Shown here: piece after piece, positions 12,440 to 19,078 of the stretch
Position numbering within the stretch: position 1 is the stretch's first letter
How the letters are laid out: the number at the start of each line of letters is the position of its first letter
IMG/VR virus record: IMGVR_UViG_3300036944_000897
Coordinates: 1 to 41,365 of that record
Length of the DNA stretch: 41,365 bases
Reading direction: 5' to 3' (one strand)
DNA from: a virus
The notes under the pieces: generated by a model
What the model was told of the DNA's origin: nothing
What the model saw: the letters and a program-made list of their open reading frames with translations, nothing else
The model's database searches: none
Made by a program: the position numbers and the translations under genes

Positions 12440-13855
12440 ATGGCTAAAAGCATAATGGAGCAACTAGCGCTCCTGCCTGAAGACGAGAGAAACCTCATCC
12501 TTTCTGGCATGGACCCTGAAACTTTGCTTTGGGACTGGTCAGTTTGGGGCCGCCCTGAGCAGCAACCTCCTGAAGGAAACTGGAACGTTTGGCTTGTGCT
12601 TGCAGGTCGTGGCTTTGGAAAGACCAGGCTCGCATCCGAATGGGTTCGAGAGGAAGCCAAGTACACAACTACGGGCCAGAGACGATTCGCACTAGTTGCA
12701 CGTACTGCGGCCGACGTTCGTGACGTTATCGTTGAAGGTGAATCCGGTATTCTCAATGTTACGCCGCCTTCTGAAAGACCTCACTATGAGCCATCTAAGC
12801 GCCGTTTGACGTGGCCAAATGGAAACACTGCCACGTTGTTCACAGCTGATGAACCAGACTCTCTACGTGGTCCACAGTTTACTCACGCTTGGGGTGATGA
12901 GGTTGCAGCTTGGAGACAGACCCCGGATGCTGCGGGCATGACGGCCTGGGATAACTTGCGTGTTGGTACACGTCTAGGTCAGTATCCTAAACTTCTCGTG
13001 ACCACAACACCTAAGCGTGTGCCGATCCTTTACTCACTTCTCAAGGAAGCCGAGAAAGGCGAAATCGTAAAGGTTACTCGCGGATCTACACTAGACAACT
13101 CTGGAAACCTCTCGAGTGCGTATCTTGACACCATGCTTGGAATCTACGAAGGAACTGCACTAGCAAAGCAGGAGCTTTACGGTGAGATGTTGAGCGATGT
13201 TGATGGTGCGATGTGGACAGAGGAAATCGTTGAAGCATCCAGACAAATGGCACTTCCTCCTGCAACTCCATTACGTCTTATCGGTGTCGACCCGTCTGTT
13301 GCTGAGAATCCTAAAGATGAGTGTGGAATCGTGGTTGTATCTTCGACTGCGGACGGCGACTTGTATAAGCGACAGGCATGGGTATTGGAAGACGCCTCTG
13401 TCCATGGTTCTCCGACTGTTTGGGCTCAAAAGGTTGTGGACATGGCCAGGAAGTGGGGATGTCCTGTGGTCGCTGAAGTCAACCAGGGAGGTGCGTTGGT
13501 GAAGAATGCGATTCACCAAATTGACCCAACTGTTACGGTCCTTGAGGTTCACTCGAAGCAGGGAAAACAGCTACGCGCGGAACCGATTACACTTGCCTAT
13601 CAACAGGGTCGAGTCCATCACGTAGGCTATCACGTTCATTTGGAATCGCAGATGTATTCATGGATACCAGGCGAAGGAAAGTCTCCTGACCGAATCGACG
13701 CCCTTGTCCACGCCCTTACCGCGCTGCTCATCAAACCTCCTGCGGGCTTCTCAGGTGGGAAGATTACGGCCAGGTCTCAGAGTCACAGGCGCTTGGACTT
13801 GGGCCGCGGAGGTGGAAGCAAATCAGGAGGCGGAGGAATCTTCCGGACTCGTTAG
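12440..13855 (+). CDS. terL: Terminase large subunit
   Basis: A 471-residue DNA-packaging motor and nuclease. The ATPase half has Walker A AGRGFGKT (residues 55-62), Walker B with the catalytic pair in HAWGDE (D153/E154) and the coupling motif VTTTPKR (187-193). The RNase H-like nuclease half has acidic residues in IGVDPS (D284), AEVNQGG (E346) and DRIDALVHAL (D420). Length and motif order fit Terminase_6-type large subunits. The tail is Gly/Ser/Arg-rich. A terminator and three leftward genes follow, so the gene is separated from the portal by about 3 kb. It is transcribed from the TACAAT promoter, not the early one. AGGAAATAGGA precedes the ATG. Confidence 0.95.
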   Translation: MAKSIMEQLALLPEDERNLILSGMDPETLLWDWSVWGRPEQQPPEGNWNVWLVLAGRGFGKTRLASEWVREEAKYTTTGQRRFALVARTAADVRDVIVEGESGILNVTPPSERPHYEPSKRRLTWPNGNTATLFTADEPDSLRGPQFTHAWGDEVAAWRQTPDAAGMTAWDNLRVGTRLGQYPKLLVTTTPKRVPILYSLLKEAEKGEIVKVTRGSTLDNSGNLSSAYLDTMLGIYEGTALAKQELYGEMLSDVDGAMWTEEIVEASRQMALPPATPLRLIGVDPSVAENPKDECGIVVVSSTADGDLYKRQAWVLEDASVHGSPTVWAQKVVDMARKWGCPVVAEVNQGGALVKNAIHQIDPTVTVLEVHSKQGKQLRAEPITLAYQQGRVHHVGYHVHLESQMYSWIPGEGKSPDRIDALVHALTALLIKPPAGFSGGKITARSQSHRRLDLGRGGGSKSGGGGIFRTR

Positions 13856-13862
13856 TCAGGTT

Positions 13863-13898
13863 AAAAAGAAATCGCCCTCTTTCGAGGGCTTTTTCTTT
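13863..13898. terminator. Bidirectional terminator between convergent genes
   Basis: GCCCTC (13874-13879), loop TTTC, GAGGGC (13884-13889), flanked by an A-run on the left and T5CT3 on the right. It works in both directions, for the terminase gene and for the leftward gene ending at 13905. Confidence 0.88.
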
Positions 13899-13904
13899 GT
13901 GCGG

Positions 13905-14165
13905 TTACTTGTTTACTTCAACTGCGCACGGATAGACTTTCACGTCTCGTGACCAAATCCAAGGTTCGTCGTAACCGTTCTCCTCTGACAAGTCGTCGTT
14001 GAAGTTTTGTTCTGCGGTCGCTAGGTCTGGTTCTTCGTAGTAGACGTCACTGAACTTTCTTGCCTTCTGCAAGTCGCTGCAACCTACGCGGTGGCAAGCG
14101 TCCTGTCCAGATAGTTCGCGGATTACTGCTACGGCCTTTGAGTTTACTTTTACGTTTACGTCCAT
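13905..14165 (-). CDS. Hypothetical protein, leftward early-type unit 1
   Basis: An 86-residue soluble protein, read leftward with CGAAGGAG upstream. The N-terminus MDVNVKVNSKAVAVIRELSGQDACHRVGCSDLQKARKF has two Cys and a His but no clear zinc geometry. The C-terminal half is acidic and Trp-rich. It is a single-gene unit with its own early-family promoter and terminator. Not recognised. Confidence 0.7.
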   Translation of the reverse strand: MDVNVKVNSKAVAVIRELSGQDACHRVGCSDLQKARKFSDVYYEEPDLATAEQNFNDDLSEENGYDEPWIWSRDVKVYPCAVEVNK

Positions 14166-14175
14166 TTGAATCTCC

Positions 14176-14236
14176 TTCGTCGTTTATCAAGTTATCTTGA
14201 TAGTTCTATTATACCTTGTAAACTGAAGCAAATACA
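14176..14236 (-). promoter_or_regulatory. Leftward early promoter M1 with hairpin and leader box
   Basis: On the minus strand: TGTATT (14236-14231), a 17-bp spacer containing TTTGCTTCA, and TATAAT (14213-14208). Then hairpin ATCAAG-ATAA-CTTGAT (14201-14186), directly followed by AAACGACGAA (14185-14176) and GGAG. It is the same architecture as the rightward units. Confidence 0.85.
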
Positions 14237-14391
14237 CCATTTTCGCAAACTTTTTTCAAAATCTTTTTACGGCTATTTCGTGCGGCTTTTGACTGCGGAC
14301 GTGGCTTTCTCATGACCTACTGAATCGATGCCTGAAGCCTCATAGACGCGCTAACGTTTCTGGCGAAGATGTCTAAGTATACGGGCAAAAG

Positions 14392-14420
14392 AAAATCGCC
14401 CACGTTTCCGTGAGCGACTC
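14392..14420 (-). terminator. Terminator of the WGR-like gene
   Basis: Read leftward: TCGCTCACG, loop GAAA, CGTGGGCGA, then TTTTCTTTT, with one G-U pair. The remaining 14237-14391 shows no gene; it contains two TGCGG copies (14281 and 14294). Confidence 0.85.
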
Positions 14421-14434
14421 TCTTAGATTCGGAC

Positions 14435-14680
14435 TTACACTGAGTAAGCAACCACGTAACCAGTCTCGACCTTGTCCCACATTTTCTGCTTTGCGGTCCA
14501 TACAGCTGCGTTTTCGTTTGCGGCGTAGATTACCGAAGTCTGACGAGATGGCTTCTCTGCCATTCCCCAGCTGAAAGTAACCTTAGTTCCTTCTACGGTA
14601 ATCTCGTAAATCTTCTTCTTGCCGTTGATTCCACGGTTGCCGTCTGAGTTCTTTAGAAGTGCCCACTTTTGAATGTTCAT
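14435..14680 (-). CDS. WGR-like domain protein
   Basis: An 81-residue protein that is essentially a single small domain: KKKIYEITVEGTKVTFSWGM, then ENAAVWTAKQKMWDKVETGY. The arrangement (strand pair, W-G, a helix rich in Ala/Lys, then K..GY) resembles the WGR domain found in PARPs and in many bacterial and phage proteins, where it binds nucleic-acid ends. The third residue is Met instead of Arg (WGM). It is a single-gene unit with its own promoter and terminator. The identification is by pattern only. Confidence 0.65.
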   Translation of the reverse strand: MNIQKWALLKNSDGNRGINGKKKIYEITVEGTKVTFSWGMAEKPSRQTSVIYAANENAAVWTAKQKMWDKVETGYVVAYSV

Positions 14681-14696
14681 AGTTGTCTCTTTTCAT

Positions 14697-14760
14697 TTCG
14701 TCGTTTATCAAGCATTTGCTTGATAAGACCACTCTACCACAAAACTGAAGCGTTTTTTAC
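14697..14760 (-). promoter_or_regulatory. Leftward early promoter M2 with 9-bp hairpin and leader box
   Basis: Minus strand: weak -10 TAGAGT (14736-14731) preceded by CGCTTCAG in the spacer. A perfect 9-bp hairpin TTATCAAGC-AAAT-GCTTGATAA (14726-14705) has the longest stem of the set. It overlaps the first two As of the box AAACGACGAA (14706-14697). The -35 is poorly matched. Confidence 0.7.
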
Positions 14761-14859
14761 CAATTTGCTTCAATGTTACCAATTCGTTATAAAGTCTCTT
14801 TTCTAGCCCTTGCGGACACCACTTCATTGACTCGTGGCTTCATAGTCTCTGCGGACAAA

Positions 14860-14890
14860 GAAAAAATCGCCCACTTTCGTAGGCGACTTC
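14860..14890 (-). terminator. Terminator of the leftward gene at 14903
   Basis: Read leftward: GTCGCCTAC, loop GAAA, GTGGGCGA, then TTTTTTCTTT, with G-U pairing. Its sequence is similar to the terminator at 14392-14420. The 14761-14859 interval holds no gene. Confidence 0.85.
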
Positions 14891-14902
14891 TTCGAGAACC
14901 TT

Positions 14903-15139
14903 TTACTCTTGCTCAAACTTGTTGACGCAACTAGAACCAACTTCAGCATCAAAGCCTGAGTATCCGCCTAGTGCGTTGTACTCGTCAACAGTTAGCAGCT
15001 CGTCGTTGTCGCTTAGAAGAATCGTTCTTGGATTCTTTCCAAGAGGCTTGTTGCAAACAAAGCATCTGTCGCTTCCTACAGACCAGTCATCGTTGTACTT
15101 GACCTTGTCACCAAACTTGTATTCAACTGTAGTGCTCAT
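14903..15139 (-). CDS. Hypothetical protein with CxxC motif
   Basis: A 78-residue acidic protein, read leftward. CFVCNKPLG is a zinc-knuckle half, and a single further Cys follows in SSCVNKF. The fold is not recognised. It is the outermost of three leftward single-gene units. Upstream AAAGAAAGAGA gives a poor Shine-Dalgarno compared with its sister genes. Confidence 0.7.
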   Translation of the reverse strand: MSTTVEYKFGDKVKYNDDWSVGSDRCFVCNKPLGKNPRTILLSDNDELLTVDEYNALGGYSGFDAEVGSSCVNKFEQE

Positions 15140-15152
15140 TGTGTCTCTTTCT

Positions 15153-15216
15153 TTCGTCGTTTGTCAAGTGTTTACTTGATGTAATCATTATACTACAAAC
15201 TGAAGCAAAAACTTAC
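15153..15216 (-). promoter_or_regulatory. Leftward early promoter M3 with hairpin and leader box
   Basis: Minus strand: TGTAAG, a spacer of about 19 bp with TTTGCTTCA, and TATAAT (15192-15187). Hairpin TCAAGT-AAAC-ACTTGA (15179-15164) is followed by box AAACGACGAA (15162-15153). Confidence 0.8.
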
Positions 15217-15554
15217 ACATTGTGACACATTTGTGACACGTTATCTAAATGTTACTTATCACTTGACATCACTCTAAGCTCTCACTACTTCTACTCAGAG
15301 TCAACGCGCTCACTAGTTCATGAGCCTCGCGCGCGTCGTCTCCCACCGGTCCAGGGACGCAACTAATGCGTGTCGAATAGAAAAAGTCGCGGCCGCATAG
15401 GCACGCGGGCCCGAAACGTTTCGCGCAGCGGTCCAAAGTAACCACTTCCTTCCTGGACTCCAAAAGCCATCAGCGCTAAGGTATCATCTTCCTCCTCTGT
15501 ACAAGTTTCTTCCGGCCTCGTGTACACTTCCCTGTCGAGGTGTACAATGAAGGT
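15217..15554. other. Gene-poor interval between leftward and rightward blocks
   Basis: No convincing gene is visible here. The left part is AT-rich with direct repeats TGTGACACATT/TGTGACACGTT (about 15220-15241). The middle is GC-rich (CGCGCGCG near 15331, several CG-rich words). The right part carries three TGTACA copies (15498, 15521, 15541; the first is TGTACAAG). The density of TGCGG changes across this interval. It could hold an origin, a packaging site or only regulatory DNA; the sequence does not decide. Confidence 0.45.
15521..15548 (+). promoter_or_regulatory. Probable promoter of the structural block
   Basis: TGTACA (15521-15526), a 16-bp spacer and TACAAT (15543-15548). The A of the ATG at 15555 lies at the expected start point, seven bases after the -10, so the transcript may be leaderless. 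The string TGTACAATGA matches the terminase promoter at 12401. Confidence 0.5.
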
Positions 15555-16103
15555 ATGGTAAACGTAGAGAGACGCCCGGCGAGAGGGCAAAGTCTTCCAG
15601 GGCACGAAGTAACCTTGCTGCACTCGCTCAGCGGGAAGGCGCTTCACCAGCGCTGCGCGCTGTTGTTCTCACAGGGCTGGACGCTGCAAACTATTGGTGA
15701 GTCGTTGAATCCTCCTCGGCCTCGGTCGACGGTTCACGTTTGGGTAAACGCCCAGCTCCCAAAGATCGACAAGACCGACCCGTCTTCGCTCACGGCTCCG
15801 ACGCCGACGTATCAGGAGCGTGTCGCCCAGAAAGCACCCCGGCCAAAGCGCGTTTCTCCGGGGATTCCAGAAGATGCTCGACGCCGTATCGGTGAGCTAG
15901 CGCCAACCGCTAGAAGGTACCGCGCCAGAGTTGCGCCTCTCAGCCAGCCAGCGTTGGCAAACGGTGAGTTGTCACACATCTGCAAGACTCTGTACTCTTC
16001 AGGTGTGACCATTCGTGAGCTGGCAAACGCTGCCGGCGTCACTTACCGTGCTATGGCAAGACGCCTAGGCCGTCCATCTGCACAGCCAAAGAGAAAGAAG
16101 TAA
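15555..16103 (+). CDS. HTH DNA-binding protein, possibly terminase small subunit
   Basis: A 182-residue basic protein. ATG at 15555 is preferred; GTG at 15540 in the same frame falls inside the promoter. Two helix-turn-helix-like segments are visible: GWTLQTIGESLNPPRPRSTVHVW (about residues 37-60) and GVTIRELANAAGVTYRAMARRLG near the C-terminus (about 150-172). The middle is Pro/Arg-rich, and the tail is PKRKK. It is the first gene of the structural block and sits between terminase and portal, the usual place for a terminase small subunit. A transcription regulator is equally possible. Confidence 0.72.
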   Translation: MVNVERRPARGQSLPGHEVTLLHSLSGKALHQRCALLFSQGWTLQTIGESLNPPRPRSTVHVWVNAQLPKIDKTDPSSLTAPTPTYQERVAQKAPRPKRVSPGIPEDARRRIGELAPTARRYRARVAPLSQPALANGELSHICKTLYSSGVTIRELANAAGVTYRAMARRLGRPSAQPKRKK

Positions 16104-16107
16104 CCAC

Positions 16108-16491
16108 ATGAGGATTCTCCAGGACATCTTCCCGGCGGTCATTTCAATGACAACGACCCAGCCGACTGAAAACGCGCCTCTTACGGCAAAGAACCCAGCC
16201 ACCGCCCTAGCCGCTCACAAGGTTGACCGTGCCAGAGTAATCGTTACCGATGAGCGAATCATTGTTGCACTTGATTCTCCAGAAGGTCCTACGGTTATCT
16301 TCAACCAGGCTTACGACCCAGAAACCGCTCTACGTTCTAAGAACAGAAACACAGATTCATTTGTAACCACCAAAAACGAACAACCGATCTACGTTGCCTA
16401 CTCACGCTACGACGACTGCTCATGTGGTTCTCGACTACGTGGCTGGAACCCGTTCGGCAGTGTCACTTCATCTGCATCGATAAAGGACTAA
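16108..16491 (+). CDS. Hypothetical protein
   Basis: A 127-residue soluble protein five bases after the HTH gene, with an alternative in-frame ATG at 16147. Residues 40-75 look like beta strands (ARVIVTDERIIVALDSPEGPTVIFNQAYD), and a CSCGS motif lies near the C-terminus. Neither start has a strong ribosome site, so translation may be coupled to the upstream gene. Not recognised. Confidence 0.68.
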   Translation: MRILQDIFPAVISMTTTQPTENAPLTAKNPATALAAHKVDRARVIVTDERIIVALDSPEGPTVIFNQAYDPETALRSKNRNTDSFVTTKNEQPIYVAYSRYDDCSCGSRLRGWNPFGSVTSSASIKD

Positions 16492-16500
16492 CAAAACCAA

Positions 16501-16809
16501 ATGACCGACATAAATACACTTCTAAACCCGGTTGCTCTAATCGTCTTAGCCCTGGCCGTGTTCAGGATTACCCGCTTGATTACGACTGACCACATCTTCG
16601 ACAACCCGCGCAATCGCCTGTTCGACCGCTTCCCACCTGACCGCTCCTGGTTCGGTTATCTGTTCAGTTGCAACTGGTGCATGTCGATTTGGGTCGCATC
16701 ACTTGTCACAGTTTCGTATACAATAATTCCAACGGTTACCATAGCGTTTTCATTGATTCCTGCTCTGAGTGCCGTTGCCGCAATCATAGCCGCACGTTTT
16801 GATGACTAG
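16501..16809 (+). CDS. DUF1360-like membrane protein
   Basis: A 102-residue membrane protein. The N-terminal helix is followed by FRITRLITTDHIFDNPR, then LFSCNWCMSIWVA and another hydrophobic stretch (about 60-98). The combination of R-x-T-R-L-I-x-x-D, a conserved C-x-W-C and a C-terminal hydrophobic pair is the pattern of DUF1360 (phage and Bacillus membrane proteins of unknown function). It sits just before the portal gene. Its stop is followed by a 50-base gap with AAGGAG for the portal. Confidence 0.8.
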   Translation: MTDINTLLNPVALIVLALAVFRITRLITTDHIFDNPRNRLFDRFPPDRSWFGYLFSCNWCMSIWVASLVTVSYTIIPTVTIAFSLIPALSAVAAIIAARFDD

Positions 16810-16859
16810 TACCGCTAGTACAAACCGTTCCGTTATTAGAAGACAAGGAGCCAGCCTAC

Positions 16860-18542
16860 ATGGCAGTATTTAGGCGCGACGATAACCAGAGCTCATCACG
16901 CTCTGCTCAGCCGCAGTCCCAGCCACAGCGCTCCATTGTTGGTGGCATTTCAAGCAGTTACATGCCAGTGCAAGCTGCGCCTTTCAATTCTCCTCGACCG
17001 CTTACAGCAGCGGCCGCCCAGCTAAACGTTGCCGACAAGGGTGAAGCCGAGCGCTTCAGAGCAAGACGTGCGTCCGGCGTCAACGGCTGGCAGCAAGAAG
17101 CCTGGGAGTACTACGACGCTATCGGCGAAATCAAGTACGCTTTTAACCTTGTTGCATCAGTCGTTTCACGTATCCGTCTTTACGCTGCAGTTATCGACAA
17201 CCCTGCTCAGGCACCTTCACCAATCCGTGACGTTGCCTCAGTTGACGACCGTCTAAGCGCTGCAGCCGAACGTGCACTAATCCGTCTTGACTCAGCATAC
17301 GGCGGCCAGGCAGGCCTTCTACGTGACGCTGCACTAAACCTTTCTGTTACTGGTGAATGCTATCTAGTACAGATTCCAGCTAGAGCAGGTCACGGAGTTC
17401 CTGAAAGCTGGGACATCCGCTCTGTTGACGAGCTTCTGCTCGACCAAAAGGGAAACTACTTCATTCAGTCACGTCGCGACTCTTCAGGTATGTCAGCTGG
17501 CTCACAGACAGCAAACAAGCCTGGCAACGTACTTCTACCTAAGGGCGCATTCGTTGGTCGAATCTGGCGTGCGCACCCTCGCTACTCTGAAGAAGCGGAT
17601 TCGAGCCTACGTGGTCTTCTAGACCTTTGTGCTGAGTTGCTACTTCTAAACCGTACCTTCCGTGCAACTGCGCGTTCCAGGCTGAACGCTGGCGCTCTCT
17701 ATCTACCAGACGGTCTATCTGTTGCAGCAGGGCCGGACACTAACTTCCCGTACGATGTCGATGGTCAGTATTCAGACCCGACTCCAGAAGAGTTGCAGGA
17801 CGAGTTCGAAGACCAGCTAGTAGATGCAATGACCACACCGATTCGTGATGAGGAGTCAGCTTCAGCTGTTGTTCCTCTGATTATCCGTGGTCCTGCTGAG
17901 CTTGGTGACAAAATCAAGCAGTTCAAGTTTGAGCGTTCATTCGACGCTAGCCTAGTGCAGCGTGCAGACCGAGTCCTAGAGCGTATCTTGCAGGGTCTAG
18001 ACGTTCCAAAGGACGTTGTAACTGGTCTTGCAAACGTAAAGTACTCAAACGCTTTGCAGATCGATGAGGCACTTTACAAGGCGCACATCGAACCTCTAAT
18101 GCTGCTTATTGCAGATGCCATCACAATCGTCTACCTACGTCCTTACCTAAAGGCTAACGGGTTCGATGAGGCAGCTGTCGACCGTATCGTTGTTTGGTTC
18201 GACCCATCACAGGTAGCGACTCGCAATGACCGTGCAGCAGATGCTGACTCTGGCTTCGAGAAGATGGCTATCTCGTTTGAAACCTGGCGCCGCGCGCACG
18301 GTTTCGCCGATGCAGATGCACCAGACGCCAAGGAAATCGCACTACGTCTTCTGTTCGAGAAGGCAGCAATCTCTCCAGACCTTACAGAGTCCATGCTTGG
18401 TGCTCTTGCTCCTGAGGTTATGGATGCAGCTCGTGCTGCAAGCCAGGCAGCTAACCCAGCGCCGATGCCACAGAACATTGCTGATGCACTATCTGGTATG
18501 CCAGCCGCACCAGCAGCGCCTACCGAACCTACACAGGAATAA
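16860..18542 (+). CDS. Portal protein
   Basis: A 560-residue portal that forms the dodecameric ring at the capsid vertex and binds the terminase. Visible hallmarks are an N-terminal Ser/Gln-rich tail, AWEYYDAIGEIKYAFNLVASVVSRIRL (the usual 'clip' lead-in), VERILQGLDVPKDVVTGLANVKYSNALQIDEALYKAHIEP (stem/wing transition) and VWFDPSQVATRNDRAADADSGFEKMAIS near residue 440. The C-terminus is Ala/Pro-rich. AAGGAG precedes the ATG. Nine bases separate it from the Dps-like gene. Confidence 0.93.
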   Translation: MAVFRRDDNQSSSRSAQPQSQPQRSIVGGISSSYMPVQAAPFNSPRPLTAAAAQLNVADKGEAERFRARRASGVNGWQQEAWEYYDAIGEIKYAFNLVASVVSRIRLYAAVIDNPAQAPSPIRDVASVDDRLSAAAERALIRLDSAYGGQAGLLRDAALNLSVTGECYLVQIPARAGHGVPESWDIRSVDELLLDQKGNYFIQSRRDSSGMSAGSQTANKPGNVLLPKGAFVGRIWRAHPRYSEEADSSLRGLLDLCAELLLLNRTFRATARSRLNAGALYLPDGLSVAAGPDTNFPYDVDGQYSDPTPEELQDEFEDQLVDAMTTPIRDEESASAVVPLIIRGPAELGDKIKQFKFERSFDASLVQRADRVLERILQGLDVPKDVVTGLANVKYSNALQIDEALYKAHIEPLMLLIADAITIVYLRPYLKANGFDEAAVDRIVVWFDPSQVATRNDRAADADSGFEKMAISFETWRRAHGFADADAPDAKEIALRLLFEKAAISPDLTESMLGALAPEVMDAARAASQAANPAPMPQNIADALSGMPAAPAAPTEPTQE

Positions 18543-18551
18543 GGAACATAA

Positions 18552-19061
18552 ATGTACGAGGAAGAAATATACGTCGGAGACGACATGCCAATCGAGCCTA
18601 TGCAGCCAGCCGGCAACGAGCTTCTAGCCGGCGAGCTAACTAGACTACTAGGCACCACAGTTGTCTTCAAGTTTTTTGTCCAAGGTGCTCACTGGAACGT
18701 AAAGGGTAAAGACTTCAACGAGTTCCATGACTTCTTTGGTGAGATTTATGAAGATGCCGAAGAGGCAACAGACGAGCTGGCTGAGCTTATTCGCCAGCTT
18801 GACTACGACGCACCATTCATGCTGCAGGACCTTGCGATGGTTTCACAGATTCAGCCACAGCCGTGCGAGAGCGACTGCGTATCGTTTACTCAAGAAATCG
18901 CAAACTGCAACTTGGCCATCATCGAATGCTTCAAGAAGGCGTTCGACTGCGCTGCTAACGTTTGCAACGAACAGGGTATTGCAGACTATCTTGCAGGGCG
19001 TATCAACGCACACATGAAACTAGCGTGGAAGCTTCGCGCAACGCTGCACGGCACTTACTAA
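18552..19061 (+). CDS. Dps/ferritin-like protein
   Basis: A 169-residue four-helix-bundle protein of the Dps type. The core reads FKFFVQGAHWNVKGKDF, then EFHDFFGEIYEDAEEATDE. Aligned by eye with the Dps ferroxidase site, H47, H59, D74 and E78 are present. The position normally filled by Asp is G63, with E64 next to it. Six Cys (105, 109, 119, 126, 133, 138) are unusual for Dps. The N-terminal tail is acidic (MYEEEIYVGDDMPIEP) rather than Lys-rich, so classical DNA binding is doubtful. It lies between portal and head genes with AAGGA upstream and should be made late. It could be a virion component, iron store or oxidative protectant. Confidence 0.8.
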   Translation: MYEEEIYVGDDMPIEPMQPAGNELLAGELTRLLGTTVVFKFFVQGAHWNVKGKDFNEFHDFFGEIYEDAEEATDELAELIRQLDYDAPFMLQDLAMVSQIQPQPCESDCVSFTQEIANCNLAIIECFKKAFDCAANVCNEQGIADYLAGRINAHMKLAWKLRATLHGTY

Positions 19062-19078
19062 CCAAAAGAGGCACTCAC

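Larger units (their letters stand above)
1..15150 (+). repeat. Oriented TGCGG pentamers dense in the left arm
   Basis: By eye I count about 60 or more TGCGG on the + strand between 1 and 15,000, against about five CCGCA. From 15,300 to the end I find about three TGCGG against roughly twenty CCGCA. Copies fall in genes of both strands and in intergenic DNA (13900, 14281, 14294, 14811, 14850). Flanking bases vary, so the conserved unit is the pentamer. Counts need a computed check. Confidence 0.6.

Noticed and set aside
15269-15463. Short leftward open frame
   Set aside because: No start signals, and the GC-rich stretch creates open frames by chance.
15363-15647. Leftward open frame across the gene-poor interval and into the HTH gene
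   Set aside because: It overlaps the start of a better-supported gene, has no early promoter or ribosome site, and its composition is not protein-like.
18552-19061. Classical DNA-protecting Dps function
   Set aside because: The basic N-terminal tail used for DNA binding is replaced by an acidic one, and one ferroxidase ligand is changed.
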